Shown here: in pieces, positions 1 to 6,500 of the stretch | How the letters are laid out: each line of letters starts with the position of its first letter | How positions within the stretch are numbered: position 1 is the stretch's first letter | DNA from: an uncultured Prevotella sp. | GTDB taxonomy: Bacteria; Bacteroidota; Bacteroidia; Bacteroidales; Bacteroidaceae | Length of the DNA: 6,530 nucleotides | Assembly: GCA_934230965.1 (NCBI GenBank) | Contig: CAKQFW010000117.1 | Location: 1-6,530, forward strand | Reading direction: 5' to 3' | The notes under the pieces: model-generated | Seen by the model: the letters and a program-made list of their open reading frames with translations, nothing else | Databases searched by the model: none | Told to the model about the DNA's origin: nothing | Translations under genes and position numbers: made by a program

Positions 1-1607
1 GTGTTACCCTTTCGAAGTGTAACCTTACCGATTATATTGAACCCAACCTTGTGTATGATAAGGCTCGCAGTGAGACAGAGAAGAGCGACCTACTGAGTAG
101 CATACCGCCTGCCAGCGGTATGGTGATGGCGGGTCAGAAAATTATCGACCGTGGCGATATTGTAAACGATTATACTTATCGCGTGCTAAATTCGTTCGAA
201 CGTGAGATCAAACGTCGTATCGCTTCGCAGAACCAAATTACCAGTACGTTGTTAGGCCAGATACTGTATGTAGGCATCATGGTCATCATTTTTACGGCCT
301 ATCTGTTGCTGTTCCGCCGCGATTATTTCGACAAGCCCCGTAGCATAGCCATGTTGTATGTGCTGCTCACCCTGTTCCCTGTGGTGTTATCGTTGTTTAT
401 GCGCCACAATTTTATGAGCGTTTACATCATTCCTTTTGCTATGGTGCCCATGTTTGTGCGTGTGTTTATGGACTCGCGCACCGCCTTCACTACCCATGTT
501 ATCATGGTGATGATATGCGCTGCTGCCGTAAAATATCAGTACGAGTTTATCATTATTCAGCTTACAGCTGGCTTTGTAGCTATCTATTCGTTGCGCGAAC
601 TTTTGCGTCGTGCCCAAGTGTTTAAAACCGCTTTGCTGGTGGCAGTGTCGTCGGTGGTGGTATACCTGTCGTTGCAGATGATGCAAGATAACGACTTTAT
701 GAAGATGGACCACGAGATGAACGTGCATTTTGCCGTGAATGGTGTACTGCTCTTACTGGCCTATCCGCTTATGTATATTATAGAGAAGGCCTTCGGGTTT
801 GTGTCAAACGTAACCCTCTTCGAACTCTCAAATACTAACCGTGGCCTCTTACGTGATCTTAGTGAGGTGGCCCCAGGCACCTTTCAACATTCAATTACTG
901 TGGGCAATTTGGCCGCAGAGATTGCCAATAAGATTGGTGCCAAGAGCCTCTTGGTGCGTACGGGCGCTTTGTATCACGACATTGGCAAGATGACCTATCC
1001 CGTGTTCTTTACCGAAAACCAAACGGGCATCAATCCACACGAGAATATGTCGCTGAAGGAGAGTGCCCGCATCATCATCAGTCATGTTACTGAAGGTGTG
1101 AAGATGGCCGAGAAAGCTAATCTTCCCAAGATTATTAAAGACTTCATTCTCACGCATCATGGTGCGGGTGTGGCCAAATATTTCTATATCAATTATCAAA
1201 ATCAGCACCCCGATGAAGAGGTAGACCCTGCCCCCTTCTCATATCCAGGTCCTAATCCCTTTACTCGTGAGCAAGCCATCTTGATGATTGCCGATGGGGT
1301 AGAGGCGGCCTCGCGTTCGCTGAACGAGTATACGGAAGAGAGCATCAGCAACCTAGTAAACCGCATTATTGATGGCGATGTAGAGAGCGGATACTTTAGC
1401 GATTGCCCCATCAATTTCCACGACCTTGCCGTGGCTAAGCAAGTGCTTATCGAGCGTTTGAAGTCGATTTATCACACACGTATACAATATCCTGAGTTGA
1501 AGACCGACGCGAAACCAGTATCGGCCAATGACGTGCATTCTTCACAACCCACCGATGCGCACCCCCAGCAACCCAATGTAGAACAACCCACTTCTGCCAA
1601 GAAATAA
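1..1607 (+). CDS. 7TM-HD (HDIG) membrane phosphohydrolase, PgpH-like, probable c-di-AMP phosphodiesterase; 5'-truncated
   Basis: The reading frame is open from the left edge (first full codon at 3), so the start and most of the extracytoplasmic 7TMR-HDED domain are missing; the GTG at 51 is internal. Numbering from codon 3, residues 1-75 are the end of that domain (YIEPNLVYD, later IIDRGDIV). About seven hydrophobic segments follow at 83-104, 114-132, 136-155, 163-178, 180-197, 208-227 and 243-262. The cytoplasmic HD domain spans roughly 285-495, with likely metal ligands H296, H325-D326 (YHDIGKM), H361, H385-H386 (THHG) and D431 (MIADG). All ligands of the family are present, so it should be active. 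PgpH proteins hydrolyse c-di-AMP to pApA at the inner membrane; that substrate is inferred from the family. The last 35 residues are a Pro/Gln/Ser/Thr-rich tail, probably disordered. The gene ends in tandem TAA stops, 15 bases before priA, which suggests co-transcription. Confidence 0.93.
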   Translation, partial: VTLSKCNLTDYIEPNLVYDKARSETEKSDLLSSIPPASGMVMAGQKIIDRGDIVNDYTYRVLNSFEREIKRRIASQNQITSTLLGQILYVGIMVIIFTAYLLLFRRDYFDKPRSIAMLYVLLTLFPVVLSLFMRHNFMSVYIIPFAMVPMFVRVFMDSRTAFTTHVIMVMICAAAVKYQYEFIIIQLTAGFVAIYSLRELLRRAQVFKTALLVAVSSVVVYLSLQMMQDNDFMKMDHEMNVHFAVNGVLLLLAYPLMYIIEKAFGFVSNVTLFELSNTNRGLLRDLSEVAPGTFQHSITVGNLAAEIANKIGAKSLLVRTGALYHDIGKMTYPVFFTENQTGINPHENMSLKESARIIISHVTEGVKMAEKANLPKIIKDFILTHHGAGVAKYFYINYQNQHPDEEVDPAPFSYPGPNPFTREQAILMIADGVEAASRSLNEYTEESISNLVNRIIDGDVESGYFSDCPINFHDLAVAKQVLIERLKSIYHTRIQYPELKTDAKPVSANDVHSSQPTDAHPQQPNVEQPTSAKK

Positions 1608-1622
1608 TAAGGTGCTGTTCAC

Positions 1623-3893
1623 ATGATGTATGTAGATGTTATCTTGCCTTTACCTCTTGAAGGCCTGTTTACCTATGCCGTGCCCGACACGATGCAGAGC
1701 CTGGTGCGCCAAGGGGTGCGTGTTCAGGTGCCGTTGGGTAAAAGCAAAACTTATACGGCTATGGTGGCTGAGGTGCATCAGCGTCAGCCACAGTTTAAAA
1801 CGCGTGCCATTGTGCAGGTGCTTGATGCCGAACCCATCTTGTTGCCACAGCAATTTAAGTTGTGGCAATGGGTTTCTGATTATTATATGTCGCCCATTGG
1901 TGATGTATTTAAGGCGGCATTGCCCCCAGGATTAAAGGTAGAAGATGGCTATCGCCCTCGCACCGAGACGTATGTCACCCTTCCTCAAAACTTTCGTAAC
2001 GAGCAAGCCTTGCACATTGCTCTAAGCATGCTGCGACGTGCCGAAAAGCAGTTGCGCACCTTTGCCTGCTATCTCGCCCTGAGCCATTGGGACACACTTA
2101 ACGGCCAGCAGCCTCAAGAACCTGTGGTAGAGATTACGCGCGAAGAGCTGATGAACGAGGCCCACTGCACCACAGCGGTGCTCAAAGCTCTGACCGACCG
2201 CCATCTGCTTACGTGTTATGAGCGCGAGGTGGGACGCCTTAACGATGGGGGTGAGGCGCATCCTGAACATATTAAGGCGCTAAACGCTGTGCAACAAGAT
2301 GCTTATAACCAGATTGTTTTTCAGATGCTGAAGAAAAATGTGGTGTTATTGCATGGTGTGACGTCAAGCGGAAAAACCGAGATATACATCCACCTCATAC
2401 AGAAGGCGCTTGATGAGGGCAAACAGGTGCTGTATCTCTTGCCCGAGATTGCTCTCACTGTGCAGATGACTACGCGTCTACGCTCGGTGTTTGGCGACCG
2501 CTTGGGCATCTACCATTCAAAATATTCAGATGCTGAACGTGTTGAAATATGGCGCAAACAGCTTTCATCTCAGCCTTACGACATCATCATTGGTGCTCGT
2601 TCTGCTTTGTGGTTACCCTTCCACAACTTGGGCCTTGTCGTGATTGACGAAGAGCATGAAACCTCTTTTAAACAGCAAGACCCGGCTCCGCGTTATCATG
2701 CCCGCTCGGCCGCCATTGTCCTGGCGGCTATGTATGGTGCCAAAACGTTATTGGGCACGGCTACGCCTTCGGCCGAAAGCTATTATAATGCACAGACAGG
2801 CAAATATGGATTGGTGCGCCTTACAAAGCGCTTCAAAGATATTGCCTTGCCAGAGATACAGGTGGTTGATATTAAAGACTTGCAACGCCGAAAGATGATG
2901 CGCGGCCCCTTCTCGCCCCAACTGCTCGCAGCCATGCGACAGGCTCTCGACGATAAGAAACAGGTGATATTGTTTCAGAACCGTCGTGGCTATGCTCCTA
3001 TGGTAGAATGTCATGTGTGTGGCTGGACACCGCGTTGCAAAAACTGTGACGTAAGTCTTACCTTGCATCGCACAATGAACGTGCTTACGTGTCATTATTG
3101 TGGCTATACCTATGGCGTGCCCACACGTTGTCCAAACTGTGAGAGCACTGACCTACGTGGCCGAGGCTTTGGCACCGAGAAGATAGAAGACTATATTCGC
3201 GAGGCGTTTCCTGAGGCGCAAGTGGCGCGTATGGATCTTGACACCACGCGCACCCGCAATGCTTACGAGCGTATGATTGCCGACTTTGCCGAAGGACGTA
3301 CACATATATTAATAGGTACGCAAATGGTAACGAAGGGCCTCGACTTTGATAATGTAAGTGTGGTGGGTATACTTAGTGCCGATAATATGCTCAATTATCC
3401 CGACTTTCGTGCCTATGAACATGCCTATACCATGATGGCACAGGTGAGTGGTCGTGCTGGACGAAAAGGAAAACGTGGACTGGTGTTGCTGCAAACCAAA
3501 AACCCGCAGTTGCCCGTCATCGCTCAGGTGGTGCATAACGATTATGCAGGCTTTTACCAGTCGTTGGTGGCCGAGCGCCAACTATTTCATTATCCACCCT
3601 TCTACCATTTGGTGTATGTGTTCTTAAAGCATCGTATGGATAATGTCGTAGAGTCGGCTGCCACCGAGTTTGCGGGCCGCCTTCGCAGCATCTTGGGCTC
3701 GCGTGTGCTGGGTCCTGATAAACCTGCTGTGGCACGTATCAAAGAACTGAACATACGTAAGATTGTGATAAAACTTGAAAACAACATCGATTTGGCACGC
3801 GTGCGTCTCTGCCTACGTCAGCAACAAGCGGCACTGATGCAAGACAAACGCTATGGGGCTTTACAGATGTATTATGATGTTGATCCGCTTTAG
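1623..3893 (+). CDS. priA: Primosomal protein N' (PriA), replication-restart 3'-5' DNA helicase
   Basis: This 756-residue protein is complete and close to the usual PriA length. PriA binds stalled or collapsed forks and reloads the replicative helicase. The N-terminal 3'-DNA-binding domain (about 1-105, starting YVDVILPLPL) precedes a winged-helix region (about 130-205). The helicase core shows Walker A GVTSSGKT (245-252), Walker B/DEEH (342-345) followed by the aromatic-rich loop (SFKQQDPAPRYHARS), GTATPS (378-383), motif V (GTQMVTKGLDF, 565-575) and motif VI QVSGRAGR (607-614). Eight zinc-binding cysteines sit at 463, 466, 472, 475, 490, 493, 503 and 506, in the canonical paired spacing. 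The C-terminal domain ends at 756. Two adjacent ATGs (1623 and 1626) could start it; both precede the conserved YVDV, and AAGGTG at 1609-1614 lies 8 bases before the first. It follows the HD-hydrolase gene closely with no visible promoter between them. Nothing is missing or broken. Confidence 0.98.
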   Translation: MMYVDVILPLPLEGLFTYAVPDTMQSLVRQGVRVQVPLGKSKTYTAMVAEVHQRQPQFKTRAIVQVLDAEPILLPQQFKLWQWVSDYYMSPIGDVFKAALPPGLKVEDGYRPRTETYVTLPQNFRNEQALHIALSMLRRAEKQLRTFACYLALSHWDTLNGQQPQEPVVEITREELMNEAHCTTAVLKALTDRHLLTCYEREVGRLNDGGEAHPEHIKALNAVQQDAYNQIVFQMLKKNVVLLHGVTSSGKTEIYIHLIQKALDEGKQVLYLLPEIALTVQMTTRLRSVFGDRLGIYHSKYSDAERVEIWRKQLSSQPYDIIIGARSALWLPFHNLGLVVIDEEHETSFKQQDPAPRYHARSAAIVLAAMYGAKTLLGTATPSAESYYNAQTGKYGLVRLTKRFKDIALPEIQVVDIKDLQRRKMMRGPFSPQLLAAMRQALDDKKQVILFQNRRGYAPMVECHVCGWTPRCKNCDVSLTLHRTMNVLTCHYCGYTYGVPTRCPNCESTDLRGRGFGTEKIEDYIREAFPEAQVARMDLDTTRTRNAYERMIADFAEGRTHILIGTQMVTKGLDFDNVSVVGILSADNMLNYPDFRAYEHAYTMMAQVSGRAGRKGKRGLVLLQTKNPQLPVIAQVVHNDYAGFYQSLVAERQLFHYPPFYHLVYVFLKHRMDNVVESAATEFAGRLRSILGSRVLGPDKPAVARIKELNIRKIVIKLENNIDLARVRLCLRQQQAALMQDKRYGALQMYYDVDPL

Positions 3894-3908
3894 GCAATCA
3901 TCGAATAT

Positions 3909-3933
3909 AATAATAACTTTATGGCTTATTATT
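3909..3933 (+). other. AT-only hairpin downstream of priA
   Basis: An 8-base perfect inverted repeat (AATAATAA at 3909-3916 and TTATTATT at 3926-3933) surrounds a 9-base loop, starting 15 bases after the priA stop. The stem has no G-C pair and no following T tract, so on its own it is a weak fold. It could slow 3' exonuclease decay of the priA message, but may be chance in AT-rich DNA. The remainder of 3934-4033 holds nothing I can support. Confidence 0.3.
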
Positions 3934-4033
3934 GTTCTTATTCTTGCAGTAGGAGTTTACGTATAGTACAAGATATTTTTCTTTTCTGCTTTGTTATTGA
4001 TATAATAGAACAAGAGTAGGATAGATACATAAT

Positions 4034-4089
4034 GCGCCCTGTAATAGCGATAGTGCTTATAACACTTTGCTGTTACAGGGCGCTTTTTT
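4034..4089 (+). terminator. Rho-independent terminator of the HD hydrolase-priA unit
   Basis: An 11-base perfect GC-rich inverted repeat (GCGCCCTGTAA at 4034-4044, TTACAGGGCGC at 4073-4083) is followed directly by six T (4084-4089). The arms continue to pair inward: 4045-4050 with 4067-4072 (two G-T pairs), a bulged T at 4051, then AGTG (4052-4055) with CACT (4063-4066), leaving a 7-base loop. The full stem is about 21 pairs, long for an intrinsic terminator. The T tract is on the + strand side only, so it should stop rightward transcription from priA, whose stop lies 140 bases upstream. On the other strand the hairpin is followed by ATTATG, a poor tract, so termination of leftward transcripts here would be weak. 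Confidence 0.9.
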
Positions 4090-4102
4090 GTTTTCTTATT
4101 TC

Positions 4103-4171
4103 TCGTTCTTTGTTTCTTCGTTCTTTGTTTCTCGTCCTCTGTTTCTTTCTTGTTCTTCTCTCGTTCTTTGT
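4103..4171. repeat. Pyrimidine-rich tandem repeat, 14-15 base unit, about five degenerate copies
   Basis: Two perfect adjacent copies of a 15-base unit (TCGTTCTTTGTTTCT) occupy 4103-4117 and 4118-4132. A third copy of 14 bases with two T-to-C changes follows at 4133-4146, then a degraded stretch (4147-4160) and a final partial copy with CGTTCTTTGT at 4162-4171. It fills the gap between the priA terminator and the stop of the leftward isomerase gene, so it would be an A/G-rich 3' untranslated stretch in that message. Such arrays expand and shrink by slippage, so copy number may differ among strains. Confidence 0.8.
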
Positions 4172-4172
4172 C

Positions 4173-4571
4173 TTACCCAATCCCCATCAATTCAATATCG
4201 AAGATGAGGGTTGAGCCTCCTGGGATGCCAGGCTGTGAGAACTTGCCGTAGCCCATTTCTGCGGGAATATAAACCTCCCAGCGGTCGCCTATGCACATAT
4301 GTTGCATGGCCACTATCCAGCCGTCGATAAGGTCGCTGAGGCGCATGGCCAGTGGCGCACCGCCACGGCTACTATCAAATTTCTTTCCATTGATGGTTTT
4401 GCCTGTATAATGGGCGGTGATGATGCTTCGGGGTGAGGGGTGTCGTCCATCGTTATTGCCTTCTGATAACACTTTGTAATAGATGCCATGGGGTAGTGCT
4501 ATCACGCCTTCTTCTTTTGCTTTCTCGGCCAACCACTCAGCGTTGGCGCGCATATATTCGCGTTTGTTCAT
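4173..4571 (-). CDS. FKBP-type peptidyl-prolyl cis-trans isomerase (FklB/Mip-like, cytoplasmic)
   Basis: The 132-residue protein consists of a short charged N-terminal helix (about 1-25) and one complete FKBP domain (about 30-132). FKBPs catalyse cis-trans isomerisation of bonds preceding proline and often act as folding helpers. Active-site residues line up with FKBP12: Y55 (HYTG), F65-D66 (KKFDSS), W85 (GWIVAMQ) at the pocket floor, Y108 (MGYGK) and F124 (IFDIEL). The loop at 111-119 (FSQPGIPGG) is slightly shorter than in FKBP12. There is no signal peptide or lipobox, unlike many Bacteroidota FKBPs that are exported lipoproteins, so it probably acts in the cytoplasm. The ATG at 4571 is chosen because the upstream sequence is A-rich leader and repeats. 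The gene converges on priA and appears to be transcribed alone from the promoter at 4674-4705. The frame stays open after the TAA stop (see findings). Confidence 0.95.
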   Translation of the reverse strand: MNKREYMRANAEWLAEKAKEEGVIALPHGIYYKVLSEGNNDGRHPSPRSIITAHYTGKTINGKKFDSSRGGAPLAMRLSDLIDGWIVAMQHMCIGDRWEVYIPAEMGYGKFSQPGIPGGSTLIFDIELMGIG

Positions 4572-4591
4572 ATCTTTATTTATTTCTTGCT

Positions 4592-4668
4592 AAACGTTAA
4601 TGTTTCTTTTAAACACTCATGTCTTCTTCTAAACACTCATGTCTTTTCTAAGTGTTCATGTTTTGTTG
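4592..4668. repeat. Four tandem 19-20 base repeats filling the isomerase gene leader
   Basis: Copies lie at 4592-4610, 4611-4630, 4631-4649 and 4650-4668. The middle two share AAACACTCATGTCTT exactly; the outer two are diverged (AAACGTTAATGT and AAGTGTTCATGT). They lie between the -7 box and the start codon, so they make up nearly all of the predicted leader. On the transcribed (minus) strand each copy contains a three-codon frame ending in TAA or TAG: ATG-AGT-GTT twice, ATG-AAC-ACT once, and ATT-AAC-GTT in the copy nearest the gene. The core of the first-transcribed copy (4651-4658) is inverted relative to the next two, so it could form an 8-pair stem with either 4630-4637 or 4610-4617. Confidence 0.75.
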
Positions 4669-4673
4669 CGCTG

Positions 4674-4705
4674 CAAATTTACGGATAAAAACTTAGAATG
4701 GCAAG
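4674..4705 (-). promoter_or_regulatory. Bacteroidota-type promoter for the FKBP gene
   Basis: Read on the minus strand, 4681-4674 is TAAATTTG, a full match to the Bacteroidota -7 pattern TAnnTTTG. Twenty bases upstream, 4705-4702 is CTTG, three of four matches to the -33 TTTG element. Transcription would begin near 4668, giving a leader of about 95 bases. The start site is inferred from spacing only. Confidence 0.65.
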
Positions 4706-4758
4706 AAATAATACGAAATAGGGGAAACATCAGGCTTGCAATAGCCACGATGTTCCCC
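4706..4758 (-). terminator. Terminator of the outer-membrane protein gene
   Basis: An inverted repeat pairs GGGGAA (4721-4726) with TTCCCC (4753-4758), continues with CATC (4728-4731) and GATG (4749-4752) after one bulged A, and closes with GGCT (4733-4736) and AGCC (4743-4746) around a 6-base loop. On the minus strand the stem is followed by a T-rich but interrupted tract (TATTTCGTATTATTTC). It starts 46 bases after the porin stop codon and precedes the FKBP promoter, which supports separate transcription of the two leftward genes. The broken T tract lowers confidence in its efficiency. Confidence 0.7.
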
Positions 4759-4804
4759 CAATTCCTCCATGTCATTATGGTGAGTTACGATATCTTCTGT
4801 TGTG

Positions 4805-6358
4805 TTAGAAGTGAATGTCTAAACCTACGCCAAACACGTTGTTGTTACGTGTGTAGTCGGCTTTGTAGGTAGGCGCATTAGCTGCACCCGTGTTCATCTG
4901 CTCGCTGGTCTTCTTGTGGTCGTAGAAGGTGTGGAAGTAAGCTACATTCAGGTCCATCTTCTTGTTCAGGTGCCATACGCCACCGACAGCCACCGAGTTA
5001 GAACTTACTACGAATGAGCGGTCTTCCATATACTCGTCGCTCAAGCCGTAGTTGGTGTTCTGCCAACCGCAGCTTACGGTAATCTTCTTGTTAACATCAT
5101 ACTCTACACCAGCGTTATACTCCAGTGTACCACGGTCGAGCTGCTTGTTGCGGTTGTTGTAAGAAGTGGCGTTCTTATCGTCAAACCAGTGGAAACCCAC
5201 GTTGATGCGCAGCGCGTCGATGGGGCTATAGCCAGCACCGAGGGTGAGGTATGCGGGAATATCGGCAGCAATCTTCTTGCCATCTTCATATTCGCCAATA
5301 GCGTGGTTCAGCTCATTGTCAAACTGGCCTTTCAGCTGCAGCATGGCACCCTTGATAGCATCGTTGCCCAAGATGGCTTGAGCGGTAGCCTGGGACACAC
5401 CGTTCTTTACGTATGCAGCATACAGGTTGTTGGGTAGGTTACCAATACTGGGAGACTGATTTACAGCCTTGTTCTTCAAGCGCATACGAGTTTTAAACTC
5501 ATACTTGGCAGAGAAGTTCCAGCGGCCAGTCTTAAAATCAACGCCAATCATAGGTGTGAAGCCCACACCACTTTGGTCGCAGCTCAGCTCAATGTCGGCA
5601 GCGTAGGTCTTGGTGGGGTCCAGCACCTGATACAGGGGCATGTTTCCTACCTTGATGTCGCGCACATAACCATAATAGTTACAGGTGGCATAGAGGCCAC
5701 GCACACCAGCGTAAGCGCTGAAGTTGTCAGTAACCTTATAAGCTGCTCCCACTGACAAACCAAAATAGTATTGGCGGCCGTGCATGTAGCTGTCGTAGCT
5801 ATACTTGCTATCGGTGCCAAAAACAGCGTCAGTAGAGAACATGTTGGGCACGCCATAGGCCGAAGCCACACGGTCGATGCCTGTAGCCAGCTGGCAAGCT
5901 GCCATAGCGGTCTCTGAAACAATCTTCTCAAACGAACCCAGACCATCGTCGAAGGTACATTTGCCACCACCGCCTGTCAACGCAAAGTTGCCTTGAATTG
6001 ACCAGCGGCCTTTGTTATAGGCGTATTGAAAAGAGGGGATAACAGGTGCAAAAGCCTTACCCTTAAAGTCGCGGGGAGTGGTGGGGTTTTTTACGTTGTT
6101 GTAGAAAAGTTCATAGTCGTTGTTGATGGTACGAGTTTGGTATGCCAACTGCCAGTTGATAGCCAAGTGGTGGCCTTCGCCCATAAACACTACGCCGGCG
6201 GGGTTATAGTAAACACCGTCAATGCCGATAGAAGCCTCACGGCTCATCATACGATTGAAAGCAATGTGCTGGTTGGTGTTTGTTAGCAGTCCGCCTGCAA
6301 ATGAAGCACTGCTTGATGCAATCGCTGCAACCAAACAGGCTGTTTTCAATTTATTCAT
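4805..6358 (-). CDS. OmpP1/FadL/TodX-family outer-membrane transport protein
   Basis: The 517-residue protein begins with a signal peptide (MNKLKTACLV, then an Ala/Ser-rich core, probable cleavage after SFA at 21). The mature N-terminus carries the FadL-type hatch hallmark: GLLTNTNQHIAFNR (23-36) and GVYYNPAG (48-55) with the NPA motif. A glycine run leading into FDDGLGSFE (129-144) is also typical of Bacteroidota members. The rest is alternating amphipathic beta strands, ending in aromatic Phe517 (VGLDIHF), the usual recognition signal for barrel insertion. FadL proteins pass hydrophobic compounds such as long-chain fatty acids across the outer membrane; the substrate here is unknown. The frame is open upstream to 6502, but the start at 6358 is chosen because the signal peptide begins there, AAAGG (6371-6367) lies 8 bases upstream, and a -7 box follows at 6392-6385. 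The mature part has five cysteines (134, 155, 226, 260, 430), more than usual for a porin. Confidence 0.93.
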   Translation of the reverse strand: MNKLKTACLVAAIASSSASFAGGLLTNTNQHIAFNRMMSREASIGIDGVYYNPAGVVFMGEGHHLAINWQLAYQTRTINNDYELFYNNVKNPTTPRDFKGKAFAPVIPSFQYAYNKGRWSIQGNFALTGGGGKCTFDDGLGSFEKIVSETAMAACQLATGIDRVASAYGVPNMFSTDAVFGTDSKYSYDSYMHGRQYYFGLSVGAAYKVTDNFSAYAGVRGLYATCNYYGYVRDIKVGNMPLYQVLDPTKTYAADIELSCDQSGVGFTPMIGVDFKTGRWNFSAKYEFKTRMRLKNKAVNQSPSIGNLPNNLYAAYVKNGVSQATAQAILGNDAIKGAMLQLKGQFDNELNHAIGEYEDGKKIAADIPAYLTLGAGYSPIDALRINVGFHWFDDKNATSYNNRNKQLDRGTLEYNAGVEYDVNKKITVSCGWQNTNYGLSDEYMEDRSFVVSSNSVAVGGVWHLNKKMDLNVAYFHTFYDHKKTSEQMNTGAANAPTYKADYTRNNNVFGVGLDIHF

Positions 6359-6366
6359 CTTAATTA

Positions 6367-6371
6367 CCTTT
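6367..6371 (-). promoter_or_regulatory. Shine-Dalgarno-like site of the porin gene
   Basis: The minus strand reads AAAGG with 8 bases before the ATG at 6358. Strong Shine-Dalgarno sites are uncommon in Bacteroidota, so this may contribute little to initiation, but it supports the start at 6358 over the upstream in-frame ATG at 6502. Confidence 0.4.
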
Positions 6372-6384
6372 AAAAAATTGTTTG

Positions 6385-6392
6385 CAAAGGTA
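6385..6392 (-). promoter_or_regulatory. -7 promoter box of the porin gene
   Basis: Minus-strand TACCTTTG fully matches the Bacteroidota TAnnTTTG pattern, 26 bases before the start codon, giving a leader of about 20 bases. No good -33 TTTG is present at the expected 19-21 base spacing; the nearest relative is TTTA at 6421-6418, 25 bases away. A weak or activator-dependent -33 region is therefore possible. Confidence 0.55.
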
Positions 6393-6500
6393 TATAAATT
6401 GTTATATTTTACCTTACTAAACCTTATTTGTTTAATATCTATTAACATATAATGCGGCCTTTCTTGCACAAAAAACCCCGTGTGTGCAACAATCTTAAAC

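Noticed and set aside
4103..4171. CRISPR-like array
   Set aside because: The 14-15 base units are directly adjacent with no spacers, so this is a simple tandem repeat.
4032..4214. 60-codon + strand frame rich in Leu/Phe/Ser
   Set aside because: It lies across the terminator hairpin and the pyrimidine-rich repeat and runs into the 3' end of the isomerase gene on the other strand. The hydrophobic composition follows from T-rich DNA.
4639..4872. 77-codon + strand frame
   Set aside because: It overlaps the leader repeats, the isomerase promoter, the porin terminator and the porin 3' end, and shows no recognisable domain.
5189..5437. Frames antisense to the porin gene
   Set aside because: They are complements of a well-supported coding region and have no signal, domain or promoter of their own.
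6464..6489. Inverted repeat TTGCACA / TGTGCAA upstream of the porin gene
   Set aside because: The 7-pair stem has a 12-base loop with no T tract directly after it on either strand; nested pairing of GCGGC (6454-6458) with GCCGC (6506-6510) competes with the more convincing edge terminator. No function can be assigned.
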